Source: Nonomuraea angiospora
GTDB taxonomy: Bacteria; Actinomycetota; Actinomycetes; Streptosporangiales; Streptosporangiaceae
Assembly: GCF_014873145.1 (NCBI RefSeq)
Contig: NZ_JADBEK010000001.1
Location: forward strand, 12,338,001-12,402,000
DNA length: 64,000 nucleotides
Direction: 5' to 3'
The notes under the pieces are model-generated. The model was not told where the DNA came from. It was given only the letters and a program-made list of their open reading frames with translations, and did not search any database. The translations under genes and the position numbers were made by a program. Shown one piece after another: positions 54,645-62,209 of the stretch (its first letter is position 1; every line of letters begins with the position of its first letter).

Positions 54645-56117
54645 ATGGCGCCCTTGCTAGGTGAAGAACCGCTGTCTTTGACGCAGGAGCTTGATCTGAT
54701 CGCGTTCGGGCAGCGCCTCCGGCACCTGCGCAAACAGCGCGGCCTCACCCTGTCCGACCTGGGCTCGCGCGTCGGCAGAGCCCCCAGCCAGCTGTCGCTG
54801 CTGGAGAACGGCAAGCGCGAGCCCAAGCTCTCGCTGCTCAAGGGGCTGGCCTCCGCGCTGGGCGTGCCCATCGAGGAACTGCTGCGCCGCCAGCCGCCCA
54901 ACCGCCGCGCCCAGCTGGAGATCGCGCTGGAGGAGGCGCAGCGCGACCCCATCTACGCCGGGCTCGGGCTGCCCCGGCTCAAGGTCTCCGCCCGCGTCCC
55001 CAACGACGTGCTCGAACACCTCCTCGGCCTGTACGGCGAGCTGCGCGCCAGGCAGGCCCGCGGCACCGCCACCCCGGAGGAGGCCAGGGCCGCCAACGCC
55101 GAGCTGCGGCGCAGGCAGCGCGAGGTCGGCAACTACTTCGGGGAGATCGAGGAGGCCGCCGCCAAGGCGCTGGCCGCGGTCGGCTACCGTACGGGCGCGC
55201 TGTCGCAGAGCATGATCCAGAGCCTGGTCACGCACTTCGGCTACACCGTGCACACCGCGCAGGACCTGCCGCGATCCGTACGTTCCATCACCGACCTCCG
55301 CAACCGCCGCATCTACGTCAAGCACGAGCAGCTCGGCATGCACACCCCGCGCACGATCCTGCTCCAGACGCTCGGCCACCTCGCGCTCGGCCACGACAAG
55401 CCCCGCGACTTCGCCGACTTCCTGCGCCAGCGCACCGAGGCGAACTACTTCGCCGCCGCCGTCCTCGTCCCCGAGAAGGCCGCCGCGCTCTACCTCCAGG
55501 AGGCCAAGGCCGACCGGGCGCTGTCGGTGGAGGACCTGCGGGACGTCTTCGCGGTGTCGTACGAGATGGCCGCCCACCGCTTCACCAACCTCGCCACCCA
55601 CCACCTGGGTCTCGTCTGCCACTTCGTGCGCAACGACGCCGGTGGCACCATCTACAAGGCGTACGAGAACGACGGCATCGTCTTCCCGGCCGACGAGCAG
55701 GGGGCCATCGAGGGGCAGCGGATGTGCCTGCAGTGGTCGGGACGGCAGGTGTTCGCCTCGCCCGACCGGTTCTCGGTGTACTACCAGTACTCCGACTCGC
55801 CCACCGGGACCTATTTCTGCGTGGCGCACGTGGATCCCTCGCGGGAGCGGGACTTCGCCATCACGCTGGGGGTGCCGTACAAGGAGTCGCGCTGGTTCAG
55901 GGGCCGGGAGACCACCAGCCGTACCAAGTCCAACTGCCCCAACGGCGACTGCTGCCGCCGCCCGCCCGCCGAGCTGTCCGAGCGCTGGGAGGGCTACGCC
56001 TGGCCGTCCGCCCGTGCCAACTCCCACGTCCTGGCCGCGCTGCCGCCGGGGTCGTTCCCCGGGGTGGACGAGGCGGACGTGTACACGTTCCTGGAGCGTC
56101 ACGCCGCCACCGCATAA
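54645..56117 (+). CDS. RamB/ScfR-type acetate-metabolism regulator (XRE HTH + IrrE-like domain)
   Basis: 490 residues. XRE HTH at about 20-75 (LRHLRKQRGLTLSDLGSRVGRAPSQLSLLENGKREP), a helical linker, an IrrE/ImmA-like domain with TLGHLALGH (degenerate HExxH, so probably non-proteolytic) and the C-terminal short-chain-fatty-acid regulator domain with SNCPNGDCCRRPP cysteines. In corynebacteria and mycobacteria this family controls aceA and acetate genes. A TAAGAT box at 54633-54638 places the transcript start at the ATG, so the mRNA may be leaderless. Confidence 0.92.
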   Translation: MAPLLGEEPLSLTQELDLIAFGQRLRHLRKQRGLTLSDLGSRVGRAPSQLSLLENGKREPKLSLLKGLASALGVPIEELLRRQPPNRRAQLEIALEEAQRDPIYAGLGLPRLKVSARVPNDVLEHLLGLYGELRARQARGTATPEEARAANAELRRRQREVGNYFGEIEEAAAKALAAVGYRTGALSQSMIQSLVTHFGYTVHTAQDLPRSVRSITDLRNRRIYVKHEQLGMHTPRTILLQTLGHLALGHDKPRDFADFLRQRTEANYFAAAVLVPEKAAALYLQEAKADRALSVEDLRDVFAVSYEMAAHRFTNLATHHLGLVCHFVRNDAGGTIYKAYENDGIVFPADEQGAIEGQRMCLQWSGRQVFASPDRFSVYYQYSDSPTGTYFCVAHVDPSRERDFAITLGVPYKESRWFRGRETTSRTKSNCPNGDCCRRPPAELSERWEGYAWPSARANSHVLAALPPGSFPGVDEADVYTFLERHAATA

Positions 56118-56149
56118 TCTGAAATGTGGGATACGGGGGGAGGGGTCGC

Positions 56150-57076
56150 ATGCTGCCTGAAGTGCGAGGATGGTTGCGGCACCGTACTTCGTCCGCCGCG
56201 GACTGGCCGCTCCGGGACCTGAAGGCCGCCAAGGGGGAGACCACGGTCAGCGTGGTGCTCCCCGCCCGCGACGAGCGGGAGACCGTGGGCCAGATCGTCG
56301 GGGTGATCCGGCGCGAGCTGGACGGGCTCGTCGACGAGATCGTGGTGATCGATTCGCGTTCCTCCGACGACACGGCGCTGGTGGCGCGCCGCGCGGGGGC
56401 CTGCGTGCACGCCCAGGACGAGATCCTGCCGCGGCTCAAGCCGATGGACGGCAAGGGCGAGGCGCTGTGGAAGTCCCTCGCCGTGACCTCGGGGGACGTG
56501 CTGGTGTTCGTGGACGCCGACATCCGGAAATTTCGTGCTTCTCTGGTATTCGGCCTGCTCGGACCGCTGTTCGCGGACCCCACCGTGGTCTACACGAAAG
56601 GGTGTTATGACCGCCCCTTGCACGGCACCGCCAACGGCGGCGGCCGCGTCACGGAGCTGGTGGCCCGCCCGCTCATCAACCTCCACTGGCCGCAACTGGC
56701 CGGTTTCGTCCAGCCCCTGGCCGGGGAGTACGCCGGCCGCCGCTCGGCCCTGGAACGCGTGCCGTTCCTGACCGGTTACGGCGTGGAGCTGGGGCTGCTG
56801 ATCGACCTGCTCGAACTGGCCGGGCTGGACGCGTTCGCGCAGGTGGACCTGGGCTCGCGCGAGCACGCTCCGCAGTCGACCGAGGCGCTCGGGAGGATGG
56901 CGTCCCAGATCATGCTGGCCGCCTGGTCACGCCTGCTGCGTCAGGGCAAGATCGAGACCCGCCACGAGCCGTCCGTCCGGCTGGCACAGTTCCGGAGGGG
57001 GCTGGACGGGCACGACATCCTGCTCCGCGACATCGGGATCGGCGAACGCCCACCCATGATCACCGTGACGCCCTGA
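56150..57076 (+). CDS. gpgS: Glucosyl-3-phosphoglycerate synthase
   Basis: 308-residue GT81 glycosyltransferase that makes glucosyl-3-phosphoglycerate, precursor of glucosylglycerate and methylglucose lipopolysaccharides. GT-A blocks: VSVVLPARDERETVGQIV, VIDSRSSDDTALVARRAG, the GKGEALWKSL loop and VFVDADIRKF (the DxD-equivalent is DAD). Mid-protein LAGEYAGRR and GYGVELGLLIDL are family features. ATG 56150 follows GGAGG. Starts 32 bp after the RamB-like gene, same strand. Confidence 0.92.
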   Translation: MLPEVRGWLRHRTSSAADWPLRDLKAAKGETTVSVVLPARDERETVGQIVGVIRRELDGLVDEIVVIDSRSSDDTALVARRAGACVHAQDEILPRLKPMDGKGEALWKSLAVTSGDVLVFVDADIRKFRASLVFGLLGPLFADPTVVYTKGCYDRPLHGTANGGGRVTELVARPLINLHWPQLAGFVQPLAGEYAGRRSALERVPFLTGYGVELGLLIDLLELAGLDAFAQVDLGSREHAPQSTEALGRMASQIMLAAWSRLLRQGKIETRHEPSVRLAQFRRGLDGHDILLRDIGIGERPPMITVTP

Positions 57077-57082
57077 ACCCGA

Positions 57083-57676
57083 TCACCGTGACTCCTTGAA
57101 CCCCGACGTGACGAACGCGGCGATCTGGTCGCGCATGGCCTCGTGGTCGTCGGCCGCCTCGCCCAGGATGATGCGCCCGAGCTGGCGCATCATCGATGGG
57201 AACAGCGCCAGCCCGGTCATCATGAACACCATCCGGGCCACCTCCGGCGACGGCTCCACGCCCAGGCCCTCCGCCAGCGAGGCCGTCTTGCGGCGGCAGC
57301 GCTCCACCCGCACCTCCTGCCCGGCCGGCAGCCCCTCCTGGTCCCGGTAGTTGAGCGCCTCCCACATCAGCAGCCGCACCAGCTCGGGATGCGAGTGGTA
57401 GTAGTCCGTCAGCCGGGCCACGTAGTCGCCGGGATCGGCACCGGGGAGGGAGATCTGCGTCGTCAGGTCGTCGAGCGCCTCCTTGATGACCTCGTCGAAC
57501 AGCTTCTCCTTGCTGCCGAAATGCCCGTAGATGCGCTCCTTGTTGACGCCGGCGCGCTCGGCGATGCGATCCACGCGGGCGCCCGCCACGCCGTACGCGG
57601 CGAACTCCTCCCGCGCGGCCTCCAGCAGGGCGGTGCGCGTGGCGGTGGTCGAGACCTTGGGTGCCATGCCGCCCAT
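57083..57676 (-). CDS. TetR/AcrR family regulator of the adjacent MFS gene
   Basis: About 197 residues: HTH ALLEAAREEFAAYGVAGARVDRIAERAGVNKERIYGHFGSKEKLF and a TetR_C ligand domain (LVRLLMWEALNYRDQEG). ATG 57676 is preceded by GGTGG; ATG 57667 is an alternative. Divergent from the MFS gene across a 77-bp region with two CCAAC/GTTGG dyads, hence very likely its repressor. Confidence 0.92.
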   Translation of the reverse strand: MGGMAPKVSTTATRTALLEAAREEFAAYGVAGARVDRIAERAGVNKERIYGHFGSKEKLFDEVIKEALDDLTTQISLPGADPGDYVARLTDYYHSHPELVRLLMWEALNYRDQEGLPAGQEVRVERCRRKTASLAEGLGVEPSPEVARMVFMMTGLALFPSMMRQLGRIILGEAADDHEAMRDQIAAFVTSGFKESR

Positions 57677-57684
57677 GATAGCCA

Positions 57685-57696
57685 CCAACCAGTTGG
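57685..57696. promoter_or_regulatory. Operator 1 CCAAC-CA-GTTGG
   Basis: Dyad with 5-bp arms, 9 bp before the tetR start; related to the perfect dyad at 57723-57734, centre-to-centre distance 38 bp. Confidence 0.6.
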
Positions 57697-57715
57697 TTGT
57701 TATCCAACCGAACAG

Positions 57716-57745
57716 TTGACATCCAACTAGTTGGTTGGCTACCGT
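57716..57745 (+). promoter_or_regulatory. MFS promoter with embedded operator CCAACTAGTTGG
   Basis: TTGACA (57716-57721), an 18-bp spacer and TACCGT (57740-57745). The spacer holds the perfect 12-bp palindrome at 57723-57734. The expected transcript start coincides with the ATG at 57754, suggesting a leaderless mRNA. Confidence 0.65.
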
Positions 57746-57753
57746 CCCGACAC

Positions 57754-58956
57754 ATGACGACCACCTTTTCCCCCGCGCCACACGGCCTGGCGGCGACCTT
57801 GCCGGCCGGCTTGCCGTACGGGCGCACGCTGGCGGCCCTCACCCTCACCGCCGTGCTGGTCAGTGGCCAGCTGTACATCGTGATCCCGCTCCTGCACGAC
57901 ATGGCCGCCGGCTGGGGCGTCTCGGCCGGCGGGCTGACCTGGCTGGTGACCGCGTTCGGCATCGGGTACGGAGCCGGTTTCCTGATCTTCGGCCCGCTGT
58001 CCGACCGGTACGGCCGCCGCCGGATGCTGATGATCGGACTGCCGCTGGCCGCGCTCACCTCGGCGGCGGTGGCGTTGAGCCCGAACCCCGAAGTGGCGCT
58101 GGCGTTGCGGGCGGTACAGGGGCTGGCGGTGGCGATGTTCCCGCCTGCGGCTCTGGCGTACCTGGCGGAACGGGTCGAGCCGCGCCGCCGGGTGGGCGCG
58201 ATCGCGGCGATCACCGGCGCGTTCCTCGCCTCGGCCGTGCTGCTCCAGGTCGCCGCCCAGCTGCTGGTGGACGTGATCGGCTGGCGCGGGCTGTTCCTGC
58301 TGTCGGCGGCCGGGTTCGTGCTGGCGTTCCTGGGCGTGCGGGCCGTCACGCTGCCCGACCTGCCGCGCGCGGGCGGCGGCTCGCCGCTGTCGGTCTACCG
58401 GGCGGTGCCGGGCCTGCTCTTCCACCGCGTCCTCGGCCTCCGGTACGTGGCCACGGTCATGCTGATGGCGGGTTTCGTGGCCGTTTACACCGGTCTGCAG
58501 ATCTACGGCGTGTCCTCGTCCTCCGAGCTCCTCGCGCTCCGCGCGGCGGGGCTCCCGTCGATCGTCCTGGTGCCGCTGCTCATGCCCTGGCTGGCCCGGA
58601 TCCACGCGCCGATCAGGGCGGCGGCGTTCCTGGCGGCCGGAGCCCTCGCCCTCGCCGCCGTCGGCCTCACCGGGACGGCCGTGCTGGTGCTGCTGCTGGC
58701 CGCCTACGTCGCCGCCATCACCGGCGGCCTGCCCAGCCTGAACGAGGCGATCTCCGCCGACGCCGGACCCGCCCGGGGGACCGCGCTGTCGCTGTTCTCC
58801 TTCGCGCTCGCGGTCGGCGGCAGCGTCGGCCCGCAGCTGGCCGCCGCGTTCGGGGGATTCACCCCGCTCCTGTACGGTCTCGCGATCGGCATGGCGCTGG
58901 CGGCCCTGGCCACCCTGCTCTCCGGGGTATTCCACCGTGTAGCTACTGACCGGTAA
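57754..58956 (+). CDS. MFS transporter (12 TM, DHA1/AraJ-like)
   Basis: 400 residues, 12 membrane helices. Motif A FGPLSDRYGRRRMLMIGLP follows helix 2; motif C-like GAFLASAVLLQVAAQLLVDVIGWRGLFL is near helix 5. Belongs to drug or sugar efflux MFS proteins. Controlled by the divergent TetR through two dyads. ATG 57754 probably leaderless. Substrate unknown. Confidence 0.92.
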   Translation: MTTTFSPAPHGLAATLPAGLPYGRTLAALTLTAVLVSGQLYIVIPLLHDMAAGWGVSAGGLTWLVTAFGIGYGAGFLIFGPLSDRYGRRRMLMIGLPLAALTSAAVALSPNPEVALALRAVQGLAVAMFPPAALAYLAERVEPRRRVGAIAAITGAFLASAVLLQVAAQLLVDVIGWRGLFLLSAAGFVLAFLGVRAVTLPDLPRAGGGSPLSVYRAVPGLLFHRVLGLRYVATVMLMAGFVAVYTGLQIYGVSSSSELLALRAAGLPSIVLVPLLMPWLARIHAPIRAAAFLAAGALALAAVGLTGTAVLVLLLAAYVAAITGGLPSLNEAISADAGPARGTALSLFSFALAVGGSVGPQLAAAFGGFTPLLYGLAIGMALAALATLLSGVFHRVATDR

Positions 58957-58963
58957 GGTGTTC

Positions 58964-58980
58964 TGTTACCACTGGTAACA
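58964..58980. promoter_or_regulatory. Operator candidate TGTTACC-ACT-GGTAACA
   Basis: Perfect 17-bp dyad in the 46-bp gap between the MFS and acyl-CoA dehydrogenase genes, about 22 bp before the latter's start. The shape fits a TetR-type operator. It is unrelated to the CCAAC dyads, so another regulator is implied. Confidence 0.6.
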
Positions 58981-59002
58981 TCGGGTCGAGGAGGGTGCGC
59001 AC

Positions 59003-60211
59003 ATGACCGGCTTCTGCCCGGAACCCAGCGACGACGTGGTCGAGGTACGCGACTGGGTGCACGCCTTCGCCCGCGACGTGATCCGCCCGGCGGGCGCCGA
59101 ATGGGACGAACGCGAGGAGACCCCCTGGCCGGTCATCCAGGAGGCGGCCAAGATCGGCCTCTACTCCCTCGACTTCTTCGCCACCCAGTGGTTCGAGGAG
59201 AGCGGGCTCGCGCTGCCCGTGGCGTTCGAGGAGATCTTCTGGGGCGACGCGGGCATCGGCCTGGCCATCGTCGGCACCGGCCTGGCCGCCGCCGCCCTCG
59301 CCGCGAACGGCACCCCCGAGCAGATGGGGGAGTGGCTGCCGCAGATGTTCGGCACGGAGAACGACGTCAAGCTGGGCGCCTTCTGCGCCTCCGAGCCCGA
59401 CGCCGGCTCCGACGTCGGCGCCATCCGCACCCGCGCCGTCCAGGACGGCGGCGACTGGGTGCTGGACGGCGTCAAGACCTGGGCCACCAACGGCGGCATC
59501 GCGAACGTCCACGTGGTCGTCGCCTCCGTCGACCCCTCACTCGGCACCCGGGGACAGGCGTCTTTCGTCATCCCGCCCGGCACGCCCGGCCTGTCCATGG
59601 GCCAGAAGTTCCGCAAGCACGGGATCCGCGCCTCCCACACGGCCGAGGTCATCCTGGACGGCGTGCGCGTACCGGGCTCCTGCCTGCTCGGCGGCCAGGA
59701 GAAGCTGGACGCCCGGCTGTCCCGGGTCCGCAACGGGGAGCGGGCGGGGGAGCAGGCGGCGATGCGCACGTTCGAGACCACCCGCCCGTCGGTCGCCGCC
59801 ATGGCCGTCGGGATCGCGCGGGCCGCCTTCGAGTACGCCAGGGACTACGCCCGCGAGCGGGAGCAGTTCGGCCGCAAGATCGGCGAGAACCAGGCGATCG
59901 CCTTCCTCCTCGCCGAGATGGCGACCCGGGTGGACATGGCCCGCCTGCTGACCTGGCGGGCCGCCTGGATGGCCCGCAACGGCAGGCAGTTCTCCCAGGC
60001 GGAGGGGTCGATGTCGAAGCTGGTGGCGGGGGAGACGGCGGTGTGGGTGACGGAGCAGGCGATCCAGATCCTGGGCGGCGCCGGATACACCAGGGAGCAC
60101 CCGGTGGAGCGCTTCCACCGGGACGCCAAGATCTACACGATTTTTGAGGGGACGTCGGAGATCCAGCGCCTGATCATCGGCCGCGCCGTCACCGGCCTGC
60201 AGGTTCGCTGA
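59003..60211 (+). CDS. Acyl-CoA dehydrogenase
   Basis: 402-residue FAD enzyme catalysing alpha,beta-dehydrogenation of acyl-CoA. GAFCASEPDAGSDV is the FAD/substrate loop, KTWATNGG follows, REREQFGRKIGENQAIAF binds FAD and the catalytic Glu lies in YTIFEGTSEIQRLIIGRA. ATG 59003 follows GAGGAGGG. Preceded by its own operator-like dyad. The substrate chain length cannot be told. Confidence 0.95.
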   Translation: MTGFCPEPSDDVVEVRDWVHAFARDVIRPAGAEWDEREETPWPVIQEAAKIGLYSLDFFATQWFEESGLALPVAFEEIFWGDAGIGLAIVGTGLAAAALAANGTPEQMGEWLPQMFGTENDVKLGAFCASEPDAGSDVGAIRTRAVQDGGDWVLDGVKTWATNGGIANVHVVVASVDPSLGTRGQASFVIPPGTPGLSMGQKFRKHGIRASHTAEVILDGVRVPGSCLLGGQEKLDARLSRVRNGERAGEQAAMRTFETTRPSVAAMAVGIARAAFEYARDYAREREQFGRKIGENQAIAFLLAEMATRVDMARLLTWRAAWMARNGRQFSQAEGSMSKLVAGETAVWVTEQAIQILGGAGYTREHPVERFHRDAKIYTIFEGTSEIQRLIIGRAVTGLQVR

Positions 60212-60260
60212 AAATGCGACGGAACGTCAGTCCGGCGGCGGAGGTTGTGCCGCAAATGGA

Positions 60261-60401
60261 GTGATCAAATTCCGCTGGGAACGACTCGGCCAGCGCGTTG
60301 TCCCAGCACTGACCGGTTCGACCGGCCGGCAACCGCACCCCCGGCCGTGCGGCCAGGGCGGTGTAGTCGGCGCTGGTGTACTGGCAGCCCTTGTCCGACT
60401 C
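60261..60401 (-). pseudogene. IS3-family transposase (OrfB) remnant
   Basis: About 47 codons on the minus strand read ESDKGCQYTSADYTALAARP then RTGQCWDNALAESFPAEFD, clearly the end of the rve catalytic core of an IS3-type OrfB (HSDRGSQYTS ... GRTGSCWDNAxAESF). The second Asp and the Glu of the DDE triad remain; the rest of the transposase and both IS ends are missing. It is a scar of an old insertion immediately upstream of the copper-protein-like operon. Confidence 0.85.
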
Positions 60402-60482
60402 GGTCGGTAGTTCCCGGGAACTAGACAGGTCAGTGCCCGTGGGCGATGTGGCGTCCACGGTCGGATTCCTAGGCTCAAGGCC

Positions 60483-61808
60483 GTGATCAAACGTCTGGCC
60501 CTGGCCCTGCTCGTGCTCGCGGCCCTGCTCGCCTGGCCGTCCCCCGCGACCGCGCACGGCAGGTCCGCCGAGGCCGACGTGCGTTTCGCGCAGACGATCG
60601 CCGGCATGGAACTCACTGTCGTGGTGCGGGCGAGCATCCGGGTGCCCGCGCCGCTGCAGGTGGACGTGGTCGCGCACGACCCTGGCCGGGGCGGTCCGGT
60701 CGAACTGGCCGTCCGCTCGGTCGAGGACGGAGCTTCGTCCGCGGCCTCGGTACGGATCGAGGCGGGGCGCCCCGGCATGTACCCGGCGATCCTGCGGGCC
60801 GGGCGGGTTGGGCCTCACGAGTTGGAGGTGCGGGCGGGTGCGGAACGGTCGGTGCTGCCGTTCACCCTGTCGGTCCCGCGCGCGCCGCTGTGGGAGGTGA
60901 TCGTGTACGCGTCCTTCGCCTGCGCGGCGGTGGCGCTGATCGGCGCGCTGGTAGGAGCGGCGCTGCGGCGCAGGGCGGTCGCGTCGGGGTTCGCGGGGGC
61001 GTTCGCGGTCGCCATCGTGGTGGCGTTCACCACCGGAGCGCTTTCGCCCTGGTTCGCTCCGGAGGGGGCGCCTGATCCGCGGACGCTCACCCGTCCGAAC
61101 GCACAACCGCTGGTGGAGGTGGCGCCGGGGCGGCCCGGGCTCGGGGCGGCCTTCCGGCTGCGGGTGACGCTGTTCGACGGCTCCACCGGAGGTCTGGCGG
61201 ACGACCTGGCCGAACACCACGCCGCCCTGACGCACCTCGTTGTGACCAGTGACGACGGCCGCTTCTTCCGGCACGTGCACCCAATCAGAATCGCGCCGGG
61301 CGTCTACGAGGTGGGGCTGCGCGCCGAGCGGCCGGGAAGACACCACGCGTACGCCGAGTTCGAACGCACCGGCGCGGGCGGCCAGCTCGTGTCGGGCGCG
61401 TTCACCGTGGACGGCACCGGCCATCCCGGGCATGCCGGCCATCCGGCGCCCACCGGGGCCGCGCCGGTGACCGAACCCGCGCGGCCGGTCGCCGGGCGGC
61501 CGGTTCGCATCACGCTCGACACCGGCGCCACCGCCCTGCGGCCATGGCTCGGCATGGCCGGTCACCTGATCGTGCGCAGTCAGGACAGCGGTTACCTCGG
61601 CCACGTCCACGAGGCCCGGTCGATGGCCGACGCCACCGCCGTCCCGGCGCCGGACGAGTCAGTCGCCCGCTACGGGCCACGGCTGGAGTTCGTCTTCAGC
61701 TTCCCCCGGCCAGGCCGCTACTCGGCCTGGATCCAGTACGTCCGGGACTACCGGATCGTCACCGTGCCCCACGTCATCGAGGTGGCCGAGGAAGGGAGCG
61801 GGCGATGA
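60483..61808 (+). CDS. Secreted/membrane His-rich protein with PmoB-like architecture
   Basis: 441 residues. Signal peptide 1-24 ends PATA, giving a mature N-terminus His25-Gly26, as in PmoB. A ~110-residue beta domain (with His65 and His112) is followed by two membrane helices (about 138-163 and 170-188) and a large exterior region with two similar beta units carrying RHVHP and GHVHE motifs plus EHH and RHH. The order beta, two helices, beta is that of PmoB, but the second part is His-rich. GTG 60483 has only a weak AAGG RBS. First gene of a coupled operon; likely copper binding. Confidence 0.7.
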   Translation: MIKRLALALLVLAALLAWPSPATAHGRSAEADVRFAQTIAGMELTVVVRASIRVPAPLQVDVVAHDPGRGGPVELAVRSVEDGASSAASVRIEAGRPGMYPAILRAGRVGPHELEVRAGAERSVLPFTLSVPRAPLWEVIVYASFACAAVALIGALVGAALRRRAVASGFAGAFAVAIVVAFTTGALSPWFAPEGAPDPRTLTRPNAQPLVEVAPGRPGLGAAFRLRVTLFDGSTGGLADDLAEHHAALTHLVVTSDDGRFFRHVHPIRIAPGVYEVGLRAERPGRHHAYAEFERTGAGGQLVSGAFTVDGTGHPGHAGHPAPTGAAPVTEPARPVAGRPVRITLDTGATALRPWLGMAGHLIVRSQDSGYLGHVHEARSMADATAVPAPDESVARYGPRLEFVFSFPRPGRYSAWIQYVRDYRIVTVPHVIEVAEEGSGR

Positions 61809-62197
61809 GCCGGCGACGCGGGTATGTCGTCCTGCCCCTGCTGCTGATCGCGGCCGGGGTCGCCTGGCTCGTTCTCGGGGGTCCCGCCCCCGGCCCGGCC
61901 GAGCTGCACGGCAGAGGCACCCGCCACGCCGTCACGGTGCGCCTGGAACCCCGTCCCGGCCTCCTCGAAGCGCGCGTCGAGATCCACCCGGCCGCCCCCG
62001 CCGAGGTCTCGGTCTTCGCGGTGATGCCGCACATGGGGCACACCACGCCCGAGATCGCCGCCCGGGGCGACGGGCCGGGCCGCTACGTGGCCCGCGGCGA
62101 GCTGTTCACCATGACGGGCGTCTGGGAGATCGGCGTCCGGGTGCGGGACACCTCAGGTACCGAGGTCATCAAGGTCACCACACTGGTTGGAGAATAG
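61805..62197 (+). CDS. FixH/YtkA-like anchored beta protein
   Basis: 130 residues: N-terminal membrane anchor (YVVLPLLLIAAGVAWLVLGG) and an exterior immunoglobulin-like domain with VRLEPRPGLLEARVEI, VFAVMPHMGHTTPEI and GVWEIGVRVRDTSG. The Met/His pattern MPHMGH is the usual metal-binding spot of YtkA/FixH-type proteins, which assist copper centres of membrane oxidases. ATG 61805 overlaps the upstream stop (ATGA). Next gene follows after 12 bp. Confidence 0.78.
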   Translation: MSRRRGYVVLPLLLIAAGVAWLVLGGPAPGPAELHGRGTRHAVTVRLEPRPGLLEARVEIHPAAPAEVSVFAVMPHMGHTTPEIAARGDGPGRYVARGELFTMTGVWEIGVRVRDTSGTEVIKVTTLVGE

Positions 62198-62209
62198 GAG
62201 AGAATCCGA

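Noticed and set aside
60189..61610. 473-codon minus-strand frame across the first gene of the copper-like operon
   Set aside because: Most of it is antisense shadow; only the last ~47 codons match an IS3 transposase and are listed as a remnant.
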